Source of the DNA: Thalassia testudinum
Lineage: Eukaryota > Streptophyta > Magnoliopsida > Alismatales > Hydrocharitaceae
DNA length: 64,000 bases
NCBI GenBank assembly: GCA_037157565.1
Contig: JAZHRO010000024.1
Coordinates: 15,382,501-15,446,500 of the forward strand
Reading direction: 5' to 3'
In this document: in pieces, positions 44,184 to 57,468 of the stretch
How the letters are laid out: every line of letters starts with the position of its first letter
How positions within the stretch are numbered: position 1 is the first letter of the stretch
Translations under genes and position numbers: made by a program
The notes under the pieces: generated by a model
What the model was told of the DNA's origin: nothing
The model's database searches: none
What the model saw: the letters and a program-made list of their open reading frames with translations, nothing else

Positions 44184-45480
44184 AATGCCTCGCCAAGGAG
44201 CTATTGAGGCAGGCCACGAACGTAGTCGTGGCCGAGGGTGTGGTCGCAGGGGAGGACGAGCGATGGTCGAGGATGGGGCCTCTCCACCTCTCCTCCTGGG
44301 CATTTAGGCCTCAGACCTCGCCCAACTGATCCAAAGTCTTATACGGGAGGAGCTCCATCAGCCTCCTCCTCAGCCTTCCCTTCCTAGGGATGCGAAGGGG
44401 GAATCCTCCATGGGGCAGGCAAGCTGCCACGGCGTTGGACGAGTTGGAGGGGGAGGGGGTGATCCTCTACCACCCCCACCTCCTTCAGACACTTCAAGGC
44501 ACGAGTCCTCCTTGCCTAAAGGTGCACCCATTCCCCTGCTGTGGCTACACCATGAGGTCTTCAGCCAATTCAAGAAGCTAAAGCCCCCCTCTTTCAAGGG
44601 GGAGGAAAGCTCGTCTAAGGCAGAAGATTGGCTGGAGCAGATGGAGAAGATCTTTGACACCCTCTGTCCTCCTGCAGAATGCCACGTGGCCTTCGCCACG
44701 TATTAGCTGGAGAGTGCAGCTCACAGGTGGTGGAGGCGAACAGAGGACAGGAGGAGGGAGAGCTGACGTGGGAACGGTTTGTGGCGCTCTTCTGTGAGCA
44801 GTACTTCCCGCAGACTTGGCAGGATCAGAGGAGGCGGGAGTTCCACACTCTCCTCCAAGGAGCAATGACAGTTAGTGCGTACCGTACATGTTTTCTGGAG
44901 CTGTCACGCTTCGCCCCGACAGCCGCATCCACCAAGGAGGAACGCCTGTTGAGATTCACCGAGGGTCTCCGACCCGCCATCTGGGGGTATGTAAAGCCCC
45001 TGAAGCTGCTTACCTTCTCTCGGGTAGTTGAGGCTGCCATGACCTACAAGGAGACCAACCCATCTGCACGAGATATTGATGGAGGACGGAAGAGGCCTTA
45101 CCCGCAGGAGCACTCACAAGGCTGCCGGGAGAGGAGGCACCAGGCACCAGCAGGGGAACCATCCCGTTCTATGGGTCCACCAGGGACCTTTGGGGGTCCC
45201 CAACAGGGATTAGCCGACTGCAGCAGACCCCCGTCCAGTCACCAACAGGGACAACAGACAAAGGGAGGTTGCGTACCCCTCTGCTATCAGTGTGGCCAGC
45301 TGAGCCACATATGGAGGAATTATCCATCTAGGACTGGAGCGCAGCCGACGCCCCAAGCACCGAGCACTGGAGGCTGATCTAGCGGCCGCAAATACCAAGC
45401 CCAAGGAGGAGGGCAGCAGTCACGAGGAGGGTACCGGCTCGCTGCCTCCCGCCCGACCTAGAGCACGGCTATTTCTTCTG
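44184..45480 (+). pseudogene. Tekay element 2 Gag (degenerate)
   Basis: It starts at ATG 44184 (MPRQGA). A TAG where element 1 has a Gln codon occurs at about 44307, and another TAG replaces Gln near 44704. A frame change follows near 44725. The capsid blocks FKKLKPPSFKGEE, FCEQYFPQTWQDQRRREF and SAYRTCFLELSRF are clear, with a zinc knuckle at about 45280 in which the last Cys is Tyr (CYQCGQLSHIWRNY). A TGA near 45376 follows. Confidence 0.85.
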
Positions 45481-46060
45481 TAGCAAGGGCTGAAGGGCGT
45501 GTTAATGCCCTGACTCACGAAGATGCTAGAGCTTCGGGCTCTGTAGTGGTAGGTATGGTTACTATTTTCGGCAGACTTGTCTACACTCTTTTCAATTCCT
45601 GAGCCACGCATTTGTTTGTTTCTAAAGGTTTTGCTGTCTGCACGGGGTTGAGCAGTGTACTTTTAAAGGAGTCCTTCCTGATTAGAGGACTAGGTGGGCA
45701 AGTATTTGTTACCGAGGAGGTTCTTACTGACTGTGAGGTCATGATAGGGGGACACAGTCTTCCGATAAACCTGATCGTGATCCCGATGGATGACTTCAGT
45801 GTAATCTTGGGGATGGATTGGTTGGCCACATACCACGCCCTTGTAGAATGTTTTGGGAGGAACATTGTTTTCTTCATACCACGGCTACCTCCCTTCGAGT
45901 TCCACGGCCAGCCTGTAGACGGAGGATTCAGGTGCATCTCCTCACTTCGGGCAGCGAAGCTACTGAGTCAAGGGTGCGAGGGCTTCCTTGCTTGTGTCCT
46001 AGCAGAGCCCGACCCCGTGGACAGTATATAGAGTATTCTGGTGGTCTGTGAGTACCCCGA
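45481..46060 (+). pseudogene. Tekay element 2 protease and linker (degenerate)
   Basis: The active-site region near 45585-45615 reads LFNS followed by a stop where DSGAT is expected, so the catalytic Asp is lost and the frame is closed. Downstream VILGMDWLATYHALVECF is intact, and the FRCISSLRAAKLLSQGCEGF and [12 protein letters not shown] blocks follow across a stop near 46029. Confidence 0.82.
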
Positions 46061-47460
46061 CGTCTTTCCAGAGGAGCTGCCAAGACTGCCACCTAAGCAC
46101 GAAATCGAGTTCAAGATCTTACTAATATTGGGGATAGGCCCCATTTCTTCAGCACCGTACCGAATGGCCCCGCTTGAGCTGCGAGAGCTCAAGTCACAAC
46201 TACAGGACCTGCTAGAGAAGAGCTTCGTAAGGCCCAGTGCCTCCTCGTGGGGAGCCCCCGTCATGTTCGTGAGAAAGAAGGACAGTACTCTTCAGCTATG
46301 CATTGACTACAGACAGCTAAACCGGGTCACTGTCAAGAACAAGAACCCGTTACCATGCATAGATGACCTCTTCGACCAGCTGAGGGATGCCACGGTATTT
46401 TCAAAGATAGATCTAAGGTCAAGATACCATCAACTAAGGATTAGGGAGACCGACGTCTCCAAGACAGCCTTTCGTACACGGTACTGCCACTACGAGTTCT
46501 TGGTCATGCTGTTTGGGTTGACCAACGCCCCTGCCGCTTTCATGGACTTGATGAACCGCGTCTTTCAGCCATATCTGGATCAGTTCGTGGTTGTTTTCAT
46601 TGATGACGTGCTCATTTGCTCACGAGACCAAACGCAGCATAAGCAGCACCTTCACATAGTCTTGGATACCTTGAGACGGCACAGGTTGTATGCCAAATAT
46701 AGTAAGTGTGAATTCTAGTTGAGACAGGTCACCTTCTTGGGCCATGTGATCTCAGAAGACGGTTTAGCTGTGGATCCAGCCAAGGTAGAGGCAGTACTCA
46801 GGTGGGAGAGGCCACATTCGATGACAGAGGTTCGCAGTTTCCTAGGGCTGGCTGGTTATTGCAAACGATTTATCCGAGGTTTCTCGTAGATTGCCCATCC
46901 TCTGACTCAATTGACTCGAAAGGACGTACCCTTCGCCTGGACAGATGAGTGTGAGTCTTACTTTCAGGAGCTGAAGGAGAGGTTGAACTCAGCTCCTGTA
47001 CTCACCATCCCTGACAGCGGTGGTGGATTCGTTGTCTACACAGATGCCTCGTTGCAGGGATTAGGGGGTGTGCTTATGTAGTGGGGTCACATTGTCGCAT
47101 ACGCTTCACGGCAACTGAAGCCCCATGAGCATAACTACCCCACCCATGACCTAAAGCAGGCAGCAGTCATCCTCGCATTGAAACCTGGAGGTACTATTTG
47201 TACAGAGAGACGTTCGAGATTTTCACTAACCATAAGAGCCTCAGATATCTGTATGACCAGAAAGAGCTCAACATGAGGCAAAGACGTTGGTTGGAACTCA
47301 TGAAGGACTACGATTGCAGCATCTCCTACCACCTAGGAAAGGCCAATGTGGTGGCTGACGTCTTGAGCCAAAAGGCACCCGCCCACTTGTCTTGCTTACA
47401 ACCACAAAGTTGGAGGCTCATGGACGAGTTGAGCAGCTGGCGACCCCAGGAGTCATAGGG
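46061..47460 (+). pseudogene. Tekay element 2 reverse transcriptase and RNase H (degenerate)
   Basis: RT motifs [42 protein letters not shown] and active site FIDD are visible to 46718, where TAG replaces Trp. The thumb and RNase H ([26 protein letters not shown] with Asn for Asp, KANVVADVLS) continue over stops near 46890 and 47080 and a frame change near 47185. It is a dead copy. Unlike element 1 it still has the region between RNase H and the integrase core. Confidence 0.86.
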
Positions 47461-48399
47461 GTACTGCGGGGCAATGACAGTAGCGAGGCAGACACGACCA
47501 GAGCTGATGGATCGCATCATGGTTGAACAAATGGCGGACCCATATCTACAGGCACAGCGAGACCAAGTATTGGCGGGGAACCCAAGAGAGTTCTCATTCA
47601 TTGACGAAGTCCTGCGTATGAGGGGACGCTTGTGCGTTCCTAGAGATGAGGAGCTGTTGAGGGAGCTCGAGACTAAGGCTCATGGATCCAGATTTACCAT
47701 ACATCCTGGGAACACAAAAATGTATCACGACCTACGACATGATTTTTTGGTGGAGAGACATGAAGCAGGATGTTGGCCTTTTCGTTCAGCAGTGTCTAAT
47801 ATGCCAACACGTGAAGGTCGAGCATCAGAGGCCTGCAGGGCCATTGCAGTCACTTCCCATTCCAGAATGGAAGTGGGAAAGTGTCACTATAGATCTGGTA
47901 GTGGGGTTACCTATGACACAAAGAGGGCACGATGCAGTCTGAGTGATTGTGGATATATTAACAAAGACGACACGGTTTCTGTCAATCCGAGTCACTTTTG
48001 GACCAGCATAGTTGGCAGAGAGAGACATCAGAGACGTAGTACGCCTTCACGGGGTTCCTCGCGAGATTATTTCAGATAGGGACACTCATTTCACTTCCCA
48101 GTTCTGAGCAGAATTTTAGCGAGCCTTGGGGACATGTCTAAAGTTCAATATAGCCTATCACCCCCAGACAAACGGACAGTCGGAGTGCACCATTCAGACC
48201 TTTGAGGATCTTCTGCGTGCTTGCATACTGGACTGGGGAGGCTCCTGGGAGGAACATTTGCCTCTAGCAGAATTCGCATACAACAACAGTTTCCACTCGA
48301 GCATTGGCATGGCACCATATGAAGCTCTGTACAGGAGAAAGTGTACAACTCCCTTGAGTTGGGTTGAGGTGAGGACCAAGTGGGAGGTGGGTCCCCATC
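47461..48399 (+). pseudogene. Tekay element 2 integrase, left part
   Basis: The zinc-binding region is split over two frames (HPGNTKMYHDL and CLICQHVKVEHQRP). The first core acid lies in SVTIDLVVGLPMT, the second in SDRDTHFTSQF near 48080, and the third in QTNGQSE near 48170. Stops and shifts occur at about 47700, 47940 and 48105. It ends where the minus-strand solo LTR is inserted. Confidence 0.84.
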
Positions 48400-51184
48400 T
48401 GTTACGACCCAGTTCCCGAATCCTTACAGGACACGAGAATCGGACCGACTCGACTGATCCTAAGACTCAATCGTCCAACAAGAAAGTAACCAAAAAGCAG
48501 TAAAATAAACCACATTCACCATGCAAGTAACTAACAGTAACAAAAGTATAGCAGTAAAGAAAGGAACTACTACAGTACACACCACCACAACAGTAGAGAA
48601 TTTTAACAAATACAGAAATATGAAGTTTACAATAAGAGAGTACAAAAGTGTAACAACATACTCACTACTACAGAAAATGGGTACAACAAAAGTACAACTA
48701 CTGGGCTCTACTGGGTCCAGCGCCCTCTGCAGTCGTAGGCTCTGGCTGCTCAACACCTGGACCTGAAAAAGGTGGTAAGTACGACACGTCAGCGAAACGC
48801 TGAGTAGAGTGGCAACCAACTAACTAAGAGAAATAGTAAAGGTGGACAGGTAGCTGTTGTTTTCAATTTCTTCCTTTATTTAACTAACTATTCCTTCTTT
48901 CATCACTTGGTTTATTTATCAGGTATTTTTCTTGATCTCGAATGTTCCTCGTGGGAACGATCTTGATTGCAGTCTTTTCCGAAAAGTAGAAGTAGCACGT
49001 GGTGCTCTCCTGGCTGGAAGAGTCCCCCGTGGTGGTCCTACCCTCAGTTAACCACCCCAAGGTCGCTGACAGACGTAACGGTGACTACGGCACGCACGAT
49101 AAACGCACGGGTAGCTACCCCGCACTGGCACGTGGTCAGTCATTTCCGTTAACGGGTGCGCACAAAGCACAGCACGGAACCAATATAGGACAGAGCCCTC
49201 TCAGTAACAAGGGTTTAGCCCCTCCATAGTAACCAAACAGGAGTCTTGCCCCTCCACAGTCTGCGCACCCTCGCCTGACTACCCTGGTTTGCCTAGTGGG
49301 CCTAACAAGTTGGTGTAGGACGGCTAGCTGAACCCCAGGTCCCGTGGGGTGGCTAGCTCCTTCCCAACACTAGTAGTTCTCCCCAGTACTGTGTACGCAA
49401 GGGCCAAAAGTCGGTACAAAGTGGCCAGACCTAACATCGAGTCTCAACCCTAGGGCGGCTGGCTCCGCTCTGCACTAAACAGGTAATATGTGTTTCCCTT
49501 GGTACCATGTACCCAAGAGACAACACACTTTCCCATTCACATTTCCAGTCCCATTCTATTTATTTCCAGGAGCTCTACTCCCAATTTCCCATAGGGTTCA
49601 TGCTCATGTTTCTCAGGCCAAGCCATACTAGGTTTCATCATTTCAAGTTTATTCGCATATAGCACGTGTTTCCAACATTCAATCTTTCTTTTCCAGTTTA
49701 TATACAAGCAGCTTGAATTAAATTTTCAAACAACAGGAATTTCATGTAGCAGTTACTAACAACAGTACTCTACATTTCACAGGCAGCTATTATCTAATTA
49801 CAAGCAATTATCATTATTCTATCTACTCATCCAAGACTGCAATTCAGGCATTCAACACAATCGTTCCAATGTTTTTAGTCCTAGGATTCATGCCACACCC
49901 CAGGATCTATCATTCAATCCAGTGTTTCTGGTCCTAGGATTCATGCCATATCCTAGGATCTATTATTCAATCTAGTGTTTCTGGTCTTAGGATTCATGCC
50001 ATACCCTAGGATCTATCATTTATTCCAGATATACATTTATGTTTGTAATTAACTAAGGGAAGCCACTCTACCCGCGAAACCGGGAGTAATGGGGGCTTGA
50101 TCGGCGGGTCCACACACCTCCGCAACCCCTAAATCCACAACAGAACGAGGTCCTAACACAAGGATCAACCATAAGAAATCACTTAGAGTACGATAAAAGG
50201 CATTCCAACAGGTAAAGGAACTTATTCTGAGAAGAACAGAATCTTAAACGTGGAAATCGGACCACGAATGGACCCTAAACGGGTCAAAAACGACAACTCT
50301 GACTCAAATCAGACGTCTGGAACATCTTCCAGACGTCTCAAAAAGGGGTCCAGATCATACCTCACTCTGCGCTGCTCCTCAGACGTTCAAAGATCCTGCT
50401 GAACCGTCTGGACCTAGTTCTAGATGTCCAACTATCCCTCCGGACGTCTGGAGACGCTCTCCGCTGTCCCACGCCTTCCTGAAGCAAATCCTGCACGCGC
50501 ACACAAAATCTCCCAACACGGCATGCGACAGAACTTCGACAGAATGGCCTGCATGGCCGTATCCACAAAAGGAAGCATAGGGGGAAATACGTACCTCTCA
50601 GTCATCTGGAGCTCCCTCCAGACGTCGTCCACGTCGTCTGGATGTAGGTCCATACGTCTGATTCTAGGAAAAATCCCAGAATCAAAACCTCCTTCGTCTT
50701 CTTCCTGCTGCGCGTGACCTCGCCGCGCAGCCGCTCGTCTGCTGCTCTAGCTGCAGCATTGTCGGGGGAACCTCCCCGACACACACTCTGCCTCGTGCAC
50801 GTCGACCAACCTCGAACTGCTCCAGCGAGCTCTCTCTCTCTCTCACAGCTCGCGCGCTCTCTTCTCTTCCCTCTCGTTGCTCTTCTCCTCTCCGCCACTG
50901 CATTCGGCTGCATCTGTTGCTCGCTCTCACCCTCGCTGAAGGAAGACGGGGGATGGATGGATGTGGGGTGGCGAACGAGGGAGAGGGAAGGGGAGTATTT
51001 GTAGGCACGGGGGGGCAGCTCTACAAGTCGGCGAGGGAAGAAGAAAGAGAAGAAGTCGGCTGGGGTTCAGTTTGCATGCGAAACGCGTGCAGACTTGCGG
51101 TCGTACGCATGCAAAAATTTATTGCCAGACGTCTGGGAAGGTGTCCAGACGTCTTAACGAACTTTGATGGCACGTGTCTTAACA
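48400..51184 (-). mobile_element. Solo LTR of the Tekay element 1 family, inserted in element 2
   Basis: The left edge TGTTACGACCC is the reverse complement of the element 1 LTR end, and the right edge is CTTAACA. At 2785 bp it is full length. The target duplication is CCATC on the left and CCGTC on the right, one base changed. Removing the LTR restores the order of integrase codons on both sides. CAGACGTCTG words appear at about 50312-50340 and 51125-51150. It is more divergent than the LTR pair of element 1. Confidence 0.9.
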
Positions 51185-51189
51185 CCGTC

Positions 51190-51752
51190 TGATACGCCAG
51201 AGTCAGTAGGTGATCGAGCAGATCCATCGACGACTGCGTACTGTCCGGAGCAGGCAAAAGAGCTACATCGATCTGAAGCGTAGGGAGGTACAATTTGAGG
51301 TTGGGGATCACGCTTTTCTCCGTGTTTCACCGATGAAAGGCTTACAGCAGTTTGGGGTGAGAGGGAAGCTTGCACCGCGATATGTGGGACCCTTTGAGGT
51401 CTTAGAATGGGTAGGACCTGTCACTTACTAGCTTGCCCTTCCTCCCCAGCTTTCTGGAGTGCACGACGTATTTCACGTGTCCAACCTCAGAAGATACATT
51501 GCCGACCCCAACCATGTCCTTATCCACGAGAGCATCGAAGTGGGAGATGACCTGACCTATCCCGAGAGATCGGTACATATACTCGACCGAGCCATTCGGA
51601 GGTTGAGGCGGAAGGAGGTACCCCTTGTGAAAGTCCTGTGGAGAAGCCAACGGCACGAGGAGGCAACTTGGGAGCCTGAGTCGGCAATGCAAGAGCAGTA
51701 CCTGGAACTTTTCGAAGGTATGACTCTTCGAACCTACTTCAGCCCTCTTTAA
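51190..51752 (+). pseudogene. Tekay element 2 integrase C-terminus and chromodomain
   Basis: This continues the integrase after the solo LTR. TAG replaces a codon near 51207 and another stop lies near 51429. Blocks [50 protein letters not shown] and the chromodomain [17 protein letters not shown] are clear. Chromodomains of this lineage are thought to guide insertion to heterochromatin. Confidence 0.88.
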
Positions 51753-51840
51753 GTTTGTTATACGCTGCTACGTTTTTTTTTTTTTCGCACCCTAGTCAGT
51801 TCAAGTTTCGGGGACGAAACTTCCTTTAAGTTTGTTATAT

Positions 51841-54137
51841 TGAAACGACTCACCACCCTTTAGTCATTTAAGATGTTTGGGATGTTCACCAGACGTCTAA
51901 AAGTGCTTTTTCTCTTCGGCACGGACCGTACTTATGCCATGGTTCCTCCCTCACCGCACCTCTCCACACCTTCTCCTGCGACGCCACTTCGTGCCACGCT
52001 TCGCCATCTCGTCCCCCTCACCTCCTCTCCCTTATAAACCTCTCCTCCTCTTCATTGCCCACCCTGTAGCTAGACGAGAGAGTAGAGCGGAGAGCCAGAG
52101 CGAGAGGAAGCGCAAGAGCGGAGGGTGCTGCACCATTCTGCTACAGTGCCTGCAGGCGAGGGAAGCCAGAGTGATTCCACGGAATCAGACGACCGGAGGG
52201 ACACCCAGACGTCTTACCGGACGTCTAAAGGTAGAGCAAGACGTCTGGTAGAGATCTACTTTCCATATTTTTCTCTCTGACAAAGTCCTGACAACGTACG
52301 TATATGTGTCAGAAGGTGGAGAGCTGATCGAGGCAATTTCAAATGTCCGAGAGCACCCCCAGACGTCTGACGGAGCCCTTGGATGTCAGCATTGAGTTCC
52401 AGACGTCTGATAGAGGAACACCGAGAGAGGTATCCCTGAGAACTATTTTAAGACGTCTGGGACCTTTCCCAGACGTCTGATTTCTATGTGATCGCGTGTT
52501 TTTAAGCCCATACAAGGCCCTAATATTATTGCTTTTCCACAAACAAACCGTCTCTGTTTTCCGTACGAGTTTCTCTGTATAATGATACCTTGTTTGTATC
52601 ATTCTGAACCTTTTGGCCCATCAATCCATGTTTCAGGTTTTCAGTCTGTCAGGTGTACGAGACCTGCAGAGATGTCGGGAGCCATTGTACGAGCCCCCAT
52701 TCCACCTGATTACCCAGGTAGAGTGGTTATAACCTTAAATCTCTAATTTAATACATGCAAGTAAGTAATCCTAGGACTTGAGATGAACCCTAGGAAGGAA
52801 TAAACGCATACTCGAGAGTAAATTCTTGAACCCTAGGTCATGGTATGAACACTAGAGTTAGAGGAAATTACATGTGAATGATTGAGTAATCAAAAGCTGC
52901 CTGCTTTATTCTAAAATGGACCCCTACTGTAATAAAAATGAAAATTGAACTGCTTGTTCCGTACATTCCAACTCGGATGTGAAAAAGAAACTCCTGTACG
53001 AACCCCACGGGGAATATAGACAAGAACACCGTAATACGGAGAACCGGATGATTCTGAAAATTTGCTACCTATGGGCAGCTGTTAAGGGAGGTAAGCTGAC
53101 CTTCGTGTACATGGTACTGAAGAGAGCAACTATCCCTTATAGTGTAGAGGGGAGCTTGCCGCCCCTAGGTTGGGACCCGGGGTGGGTTTGGCCACTCTAC
53201 GGCGACTCTTATTGGCCCTCGTGTACGTGGTACCGAAGTGAGCTACTTAGTGTAGGGGGGAGCTAGCCGCCCCAGGGGGCCCGAGGCTAGGTATGGCCAT
53301 CCTACACCGACTCTTGTTAGCCCGTTGGGCAAATCGAAGTAGTCGGATGAGGGTACGCTAACTGAGGAGGGGTGAGACCCCTGTTCTGTTCTGAGAGGGC
53401 AAGGCCCTATACTGTTCCACATTGTACATAGAGGCGTATCCGCTAGCGGAAACGACTGACCGCGTGCCAGTGTGAGGTAGCTACCCACGTGCTTATCACG
53501 TGTGCTGTAGTCACCACTACGTCACGACCATGACCTTGGGGTTGTAAATCGAGTATAGGACTACCACGGAGGGACTCCCCCAGCCAGGGGTGTGCCACGT
53601 AGGCATCCTATATCATGGGAAGCTGCAAATAAAATCATTCCTATAGGGAACAAGAAGATTAATTAATAAATCCTAATTAGAGATCTCTACGCACCCACAT
53701 AATATAATTGGAAAACGAAAAATTTTATGCTAACTACCGGTTAAATGCATGTTACTTCTTAGCCACCACTCTACTCAGCGTTAGTTGACTCCAGTTAATA
53801 AATTTTGTACAGGTCAAGGATTTGAGCAGCCCGAGCTACCGGCTGCTGAGGATGCTGGGCCTAGTTGAGCCTACCTTTAGTTATACTGTTGGGTAGTCAG
53901 TTTCTATAGCTTTGCCTTCTGCTATATGTACTCGTTTTTGTGATGGTTGTATTATGACATATAATATTACTATTTCTTTTCCCTTGTTGTCATTTTCTTT
54001 CTGCTTAACTGCTGTACTTGTGTGATTGTGGTTTGTTGAATGTTATTTGGTTATTTCTTGTTGGACAACTAGGTCTTAGGATTAATCGAAGCGAGCCGGT
54101 CTCAGATCTTGTAGAGACCTGGAACCAGGTCGTGACA
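51841..54137 (+). mobile_element. 3' LTR of Tekay element 2
   Basis: It starts TGAAACGACTC after the GGGGACGAAACTTCC region and ends GTCGTGACA, 2297 bp. TATAAAC lies at 52033-52039. CAGACGTCTG-type words occur at about 51890 and in 52195-52485, so this second Tekay family also has them. It is followed directly by copia RT sequence. Confidence 0.9.
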
Positions 54138-54960
54138 ATGCTTAACTATTTTCTTGGCATCAAAGCAAGTCACACAAATCAAGGTTTACTCTTATCTCAA
54201 CAACAATATATCCTTGATCTTCTATGCAAAGCAAATATGACCACTTGTAAGCCAGTGCAAGCACCAATGGCCACCTCCAACAAATTAACTAGCCCTGGTC
54301 AACAGTTTCCTGATCCCACCCTTTACAGACAAATTGTTGGAGCTCTTCAATATTTATTGCTAACACAACCAAACATCTCCTTCGCAGTCAGCAAAGCTTG
54401 TTAATTCATGCATTATCCAACAACTGATCTCTTGGATCATGTAAAAGGAAAACTTTGTTATCTCAAAGGTACAATTTCACACGATCTTCTTACTAAACCT
54501 TCCCCTACCTTCACTCTTCAAGCATAGTCAAATGTTGATTGGGTAGGTTGCGTGGAAGATCGTCGATCCTCCAATGGCTACCTTATCTTCCTTGACAATA
54601 ATCTTATCTCCTAGTCATCTAAAAATTAAGCAACAGAGTGTATCGTGCTCATCAACAAAAGCATAATACAAGGTTGTTGCTAATACCACTGCTGAACTAA
54701 TTTGGTTACAATCTTCACTACAAGAGCTGCATGCATCCAACCACGATGTCCCAATTCTATGGTATGACAATATAGGTGCTACCTACCTCTCTGCCAATCT
54801 AGTCTTTCATGCTTGAATGAAACACATTGAAGTAGATTATCACTTCGTTCGTGAACAAGTTGCTAATTATGCTCTCAAAGTAAAGTTTATTTCATCAGGA
54901 CCAGCTAGCAAATATCCTAACAAAACCACTAGCAAAGGCTCCATTTCACCATATTTGTCG
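54138..54960 (+). pseudogene. Ty1/copia reverse transcriptase end and RNase H fragment
   Basis: The plus strand begins within RT (LNYFLGIKASHTNQGLLLSQ, YILDLLCKANMTTCKPVQAPM, LYRQIVGALQYL) and continues through the copia RNase H region to the C-terminal motif KHIEVDYHFVREQVA at about 54820. Stops occur near 54401, 54526, 54613 and later. The upstream RT active-site region is missing, lost at the cluster edge. It probably pairs with the integrase fragment at 25785-26396. Confidence 0.85.
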
Positions 54961-55430
54961 GCACCTCCGCATTTATCAGTCAGCAGTCACGTAGCTCCTT
55001 CGACTGAGGTGATATATGTACATACAACACCTCTAAGACCCAATCCTCCTTCAATGATTGGATAAGCACCCACATCAACGGCCGTTCAACAACTTGAAGA
55101 TAAACACCAGGAGTCAAGTCAAATATCTAATAACCAAATCCGATAAATACAGACACCTTTCTGTTACATGAAATCCATGAGACTCGATCTCAAAATATTT
55201 ATACCTTGTGTCTATAAATACAACTCGATAAACACTCGTTCAAGTCAAGCGAGCATAAAATTTCTTCTACCTTACCTTATTTTAGCACTGTCTTCACTAC
55301 CACCAATACTATCTTCAAATTTAAAATGGAGATATCATAAGGTGCTTCCAATATTTATCAATTTATCGTTGACCATGCTAACATATAGGTTGACGTTTAC
55401 TTGAATTTCGTGATAGGTTGAAGTATCTCA
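54961..55430 (+). other. Probable 3' untranslated region and LTR of the Ty1/copia element
   Basis: The sequence after the RNase H end contains TATAAATA at 55213-55220 (TGTCTATAAATACAACTCG) at a distance suiting an LTR promoter. A possible LTR start TGATATATG lies at 55010. I could not fix the right edge, so the size is not known. Confidence 0.4.
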
Positions 55431-57410
55431 ACAGCTTGAAATTCTCTTGGGACTAATTTACTTAGAGCTTAGGAAAGTTGTGTTAAAGAAATGTGAAATT
55501 GATGTTAATCTTTAATTATATTTATTTAAAGAGTATTGTTAATATTAATTTATGTTAACTTGAATTGATGTTTAATTGTGATGTTAATCCTTGTAATATT
55601 TACTTGATAGTAATGTTAGAGAGAGAGGAGGTGACCAATGTCAGAGAAAGAGGATTGCGTGTGCCTTTAACACGGATTTAACTAACATCAGTGACAACTA
55701 ATGTTAGACAAATTGATGATAAGAAGAATAAATTGATGTTAAGTAAAGAAGGTTTAAGAGATTAAGTAAATAAAAATTAATCCCCTTTTCAAAAGATTAA
55801 TCTGTAAATAAACTAAGTCTTGTACAAAGAGCAATTAAAATGTTTACATGTGTGCACCTTAAGTTACTGTCACACAAAATACATCTTTTCTTACTTGAAG
55901 TTGTTTTTCTTTATTTAAAAAAGAAGAAAAAATTGTGATTCCTGGACGAACATGTGACTTCTACGTAAAAAACTACTTGAACTGCCTTCTCATCGTTGTC
56001 GAGAACATCTTTCTTGTTCTTACCCCCTTTCCCATTCGAAAGCAGGAGAAGATTGAGAAGAAGTTACAAAAGAATCACCATAAAGGCTCAAAAGAAAGTA
56101 CAAGAGATCAAGATAAGGAGAAAAAAGAATCACGGAAGAGGGAGTGAGAAAAAAACGCAAAACAAGCAAACAAGGAGAGGGAGGATCAAGGAATACCGAT
56201 GATCAACTCCGTACGGTAAAGAGAGTAAGGAAATAATATTCATAAACTTTGCAGCTCCAAGTCGATTCAAGCAACTTACCAAGAGGATTTATTTAATTAT
56301 TGACGTCCATTTTGTCAACCAAACCATTAGCACTGGCTAACTAAAAAGGCCAAACATATATAAAGGTGAATCCACGACCAAAGTTTGGTTAGTGGTCTGC
56401 TTAATTATTAAAAAGGTTGACCCAAATTAAACAAGTTTGACGAGGGAAAAAGTTTGGTGTGATGTCCACATTGCCTGATGTGTAGGCATTGATATTTCAC
56501 TGTATAATCTCACTCGATCGCACGAGCGTCATGTATGATGGCAGATGCGAATACGGAAATATATATTATAACATACTTTACGTTGTATGTTTAAAATTAA
56601 TTAGTTGAAAGTTAAAAATAATTGATTAAAAATAAAAAAATATCAGTCAAAAGTTAATTATATTAATTTAAAATTAAAATATATCAGTTAAAAATAATTT
56701 TTAATCAATTAAAAATTAAAATATATTAGTTGAAAGTCAAATCATATCGATTAAAAATAATAATATATTAATATATTTTATCTTTTTATTGTTGATAAAT
56801 AATTTTTGATTTAAAATATAATTTTTTATTTATAAAAAATAATTTTTTATCTCTAAAAAATAATTTTTATTAATAAAAAATTAAAATACAACCGCTGAAT
56901 CTTTACTCTTACTTTATACTTTACAAAATATATTCCAACAAGCATACGATTACTTTTTGACGTGACGATAGTGTGCTCCAACGCTAAACTCACCACATAT
57001 ATCCTCATCACTTCCCCCACCTTAATCAACAACATAAGCATGTTTCGATTGCGGTTTAACGTTACATATCTGGGTCACATATCTCGTTACATACACAAGA
57101 TTACCGTCTATGGTGTGGGGAAAACAAAGTGTTACTCGATGCAATATATTCTCAACCATCATTTTTCCTAAGTTTTATCAAAATAAAATTATTATAATTA
57201 ATTGCATACGCTGTAATAGCTACAATATTGAACCTACCGCTTATCTCACCATAGCAACAAATATTTTAACTCCACTTGTATCACCTGTCGGCTTATCCCA
57301 CTTACGACTTATTATGCTGTCAATTACAACCTAAAGCGAAACGTAGTCCAATGCTGTTCAAAATAATACCTCAAATACGAAGAAGGATTTTTTTTTTTTT
57401 TCAAACAAAG

Positions 57411-57412
<2 letters not shown>
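55431..57412. other. AT-rich intergenic DNA, no gene seen
   Basis: 55440-55780 has repeated GATGTTAAT phrases. 56572-56890 is a very AT-rich stretch with repeated TTAAAAATTAAAATATAT-like units, possibly a decayed MITE or simple repeat. Short lysine-rich frames at 55935-56202 have no recognisable domain. Confidence 0.5.

Positions 57413-57465
<53 letters not shown>
57413..57465. repeat. (TA)n microsatellite
   Basis: An uninterrupted TA dinucleotide run of about 53 bp. Confidence 0.95.

Positions 57466-57468
<3 letters not shown>

Larger units (their letters stand above)
42689..54137 (+). mobile_element. Tekay/Del element 2 (truncated 5' LTR, nested solo LTR)
   Basis: This is a second, older Tekay-lineage element whose LTRs differ from those of element 1. 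It has a 5'-truncated left LTR, primer site, degenerate gag, protease, RT, RNase H, integrase and chromodomain, and a full right LTR. A minus-strand solo LTR of the element 1 family lies inside the integrase region. Numerous in-frame stops and frameshifts are present. Confidence 0.9.

Noticed and set aside
55935..56202. Lysine-rich small protein
   Set aside because: Low-complexity AG-rich DNA, two overlapping frames equally plausible, no motif.
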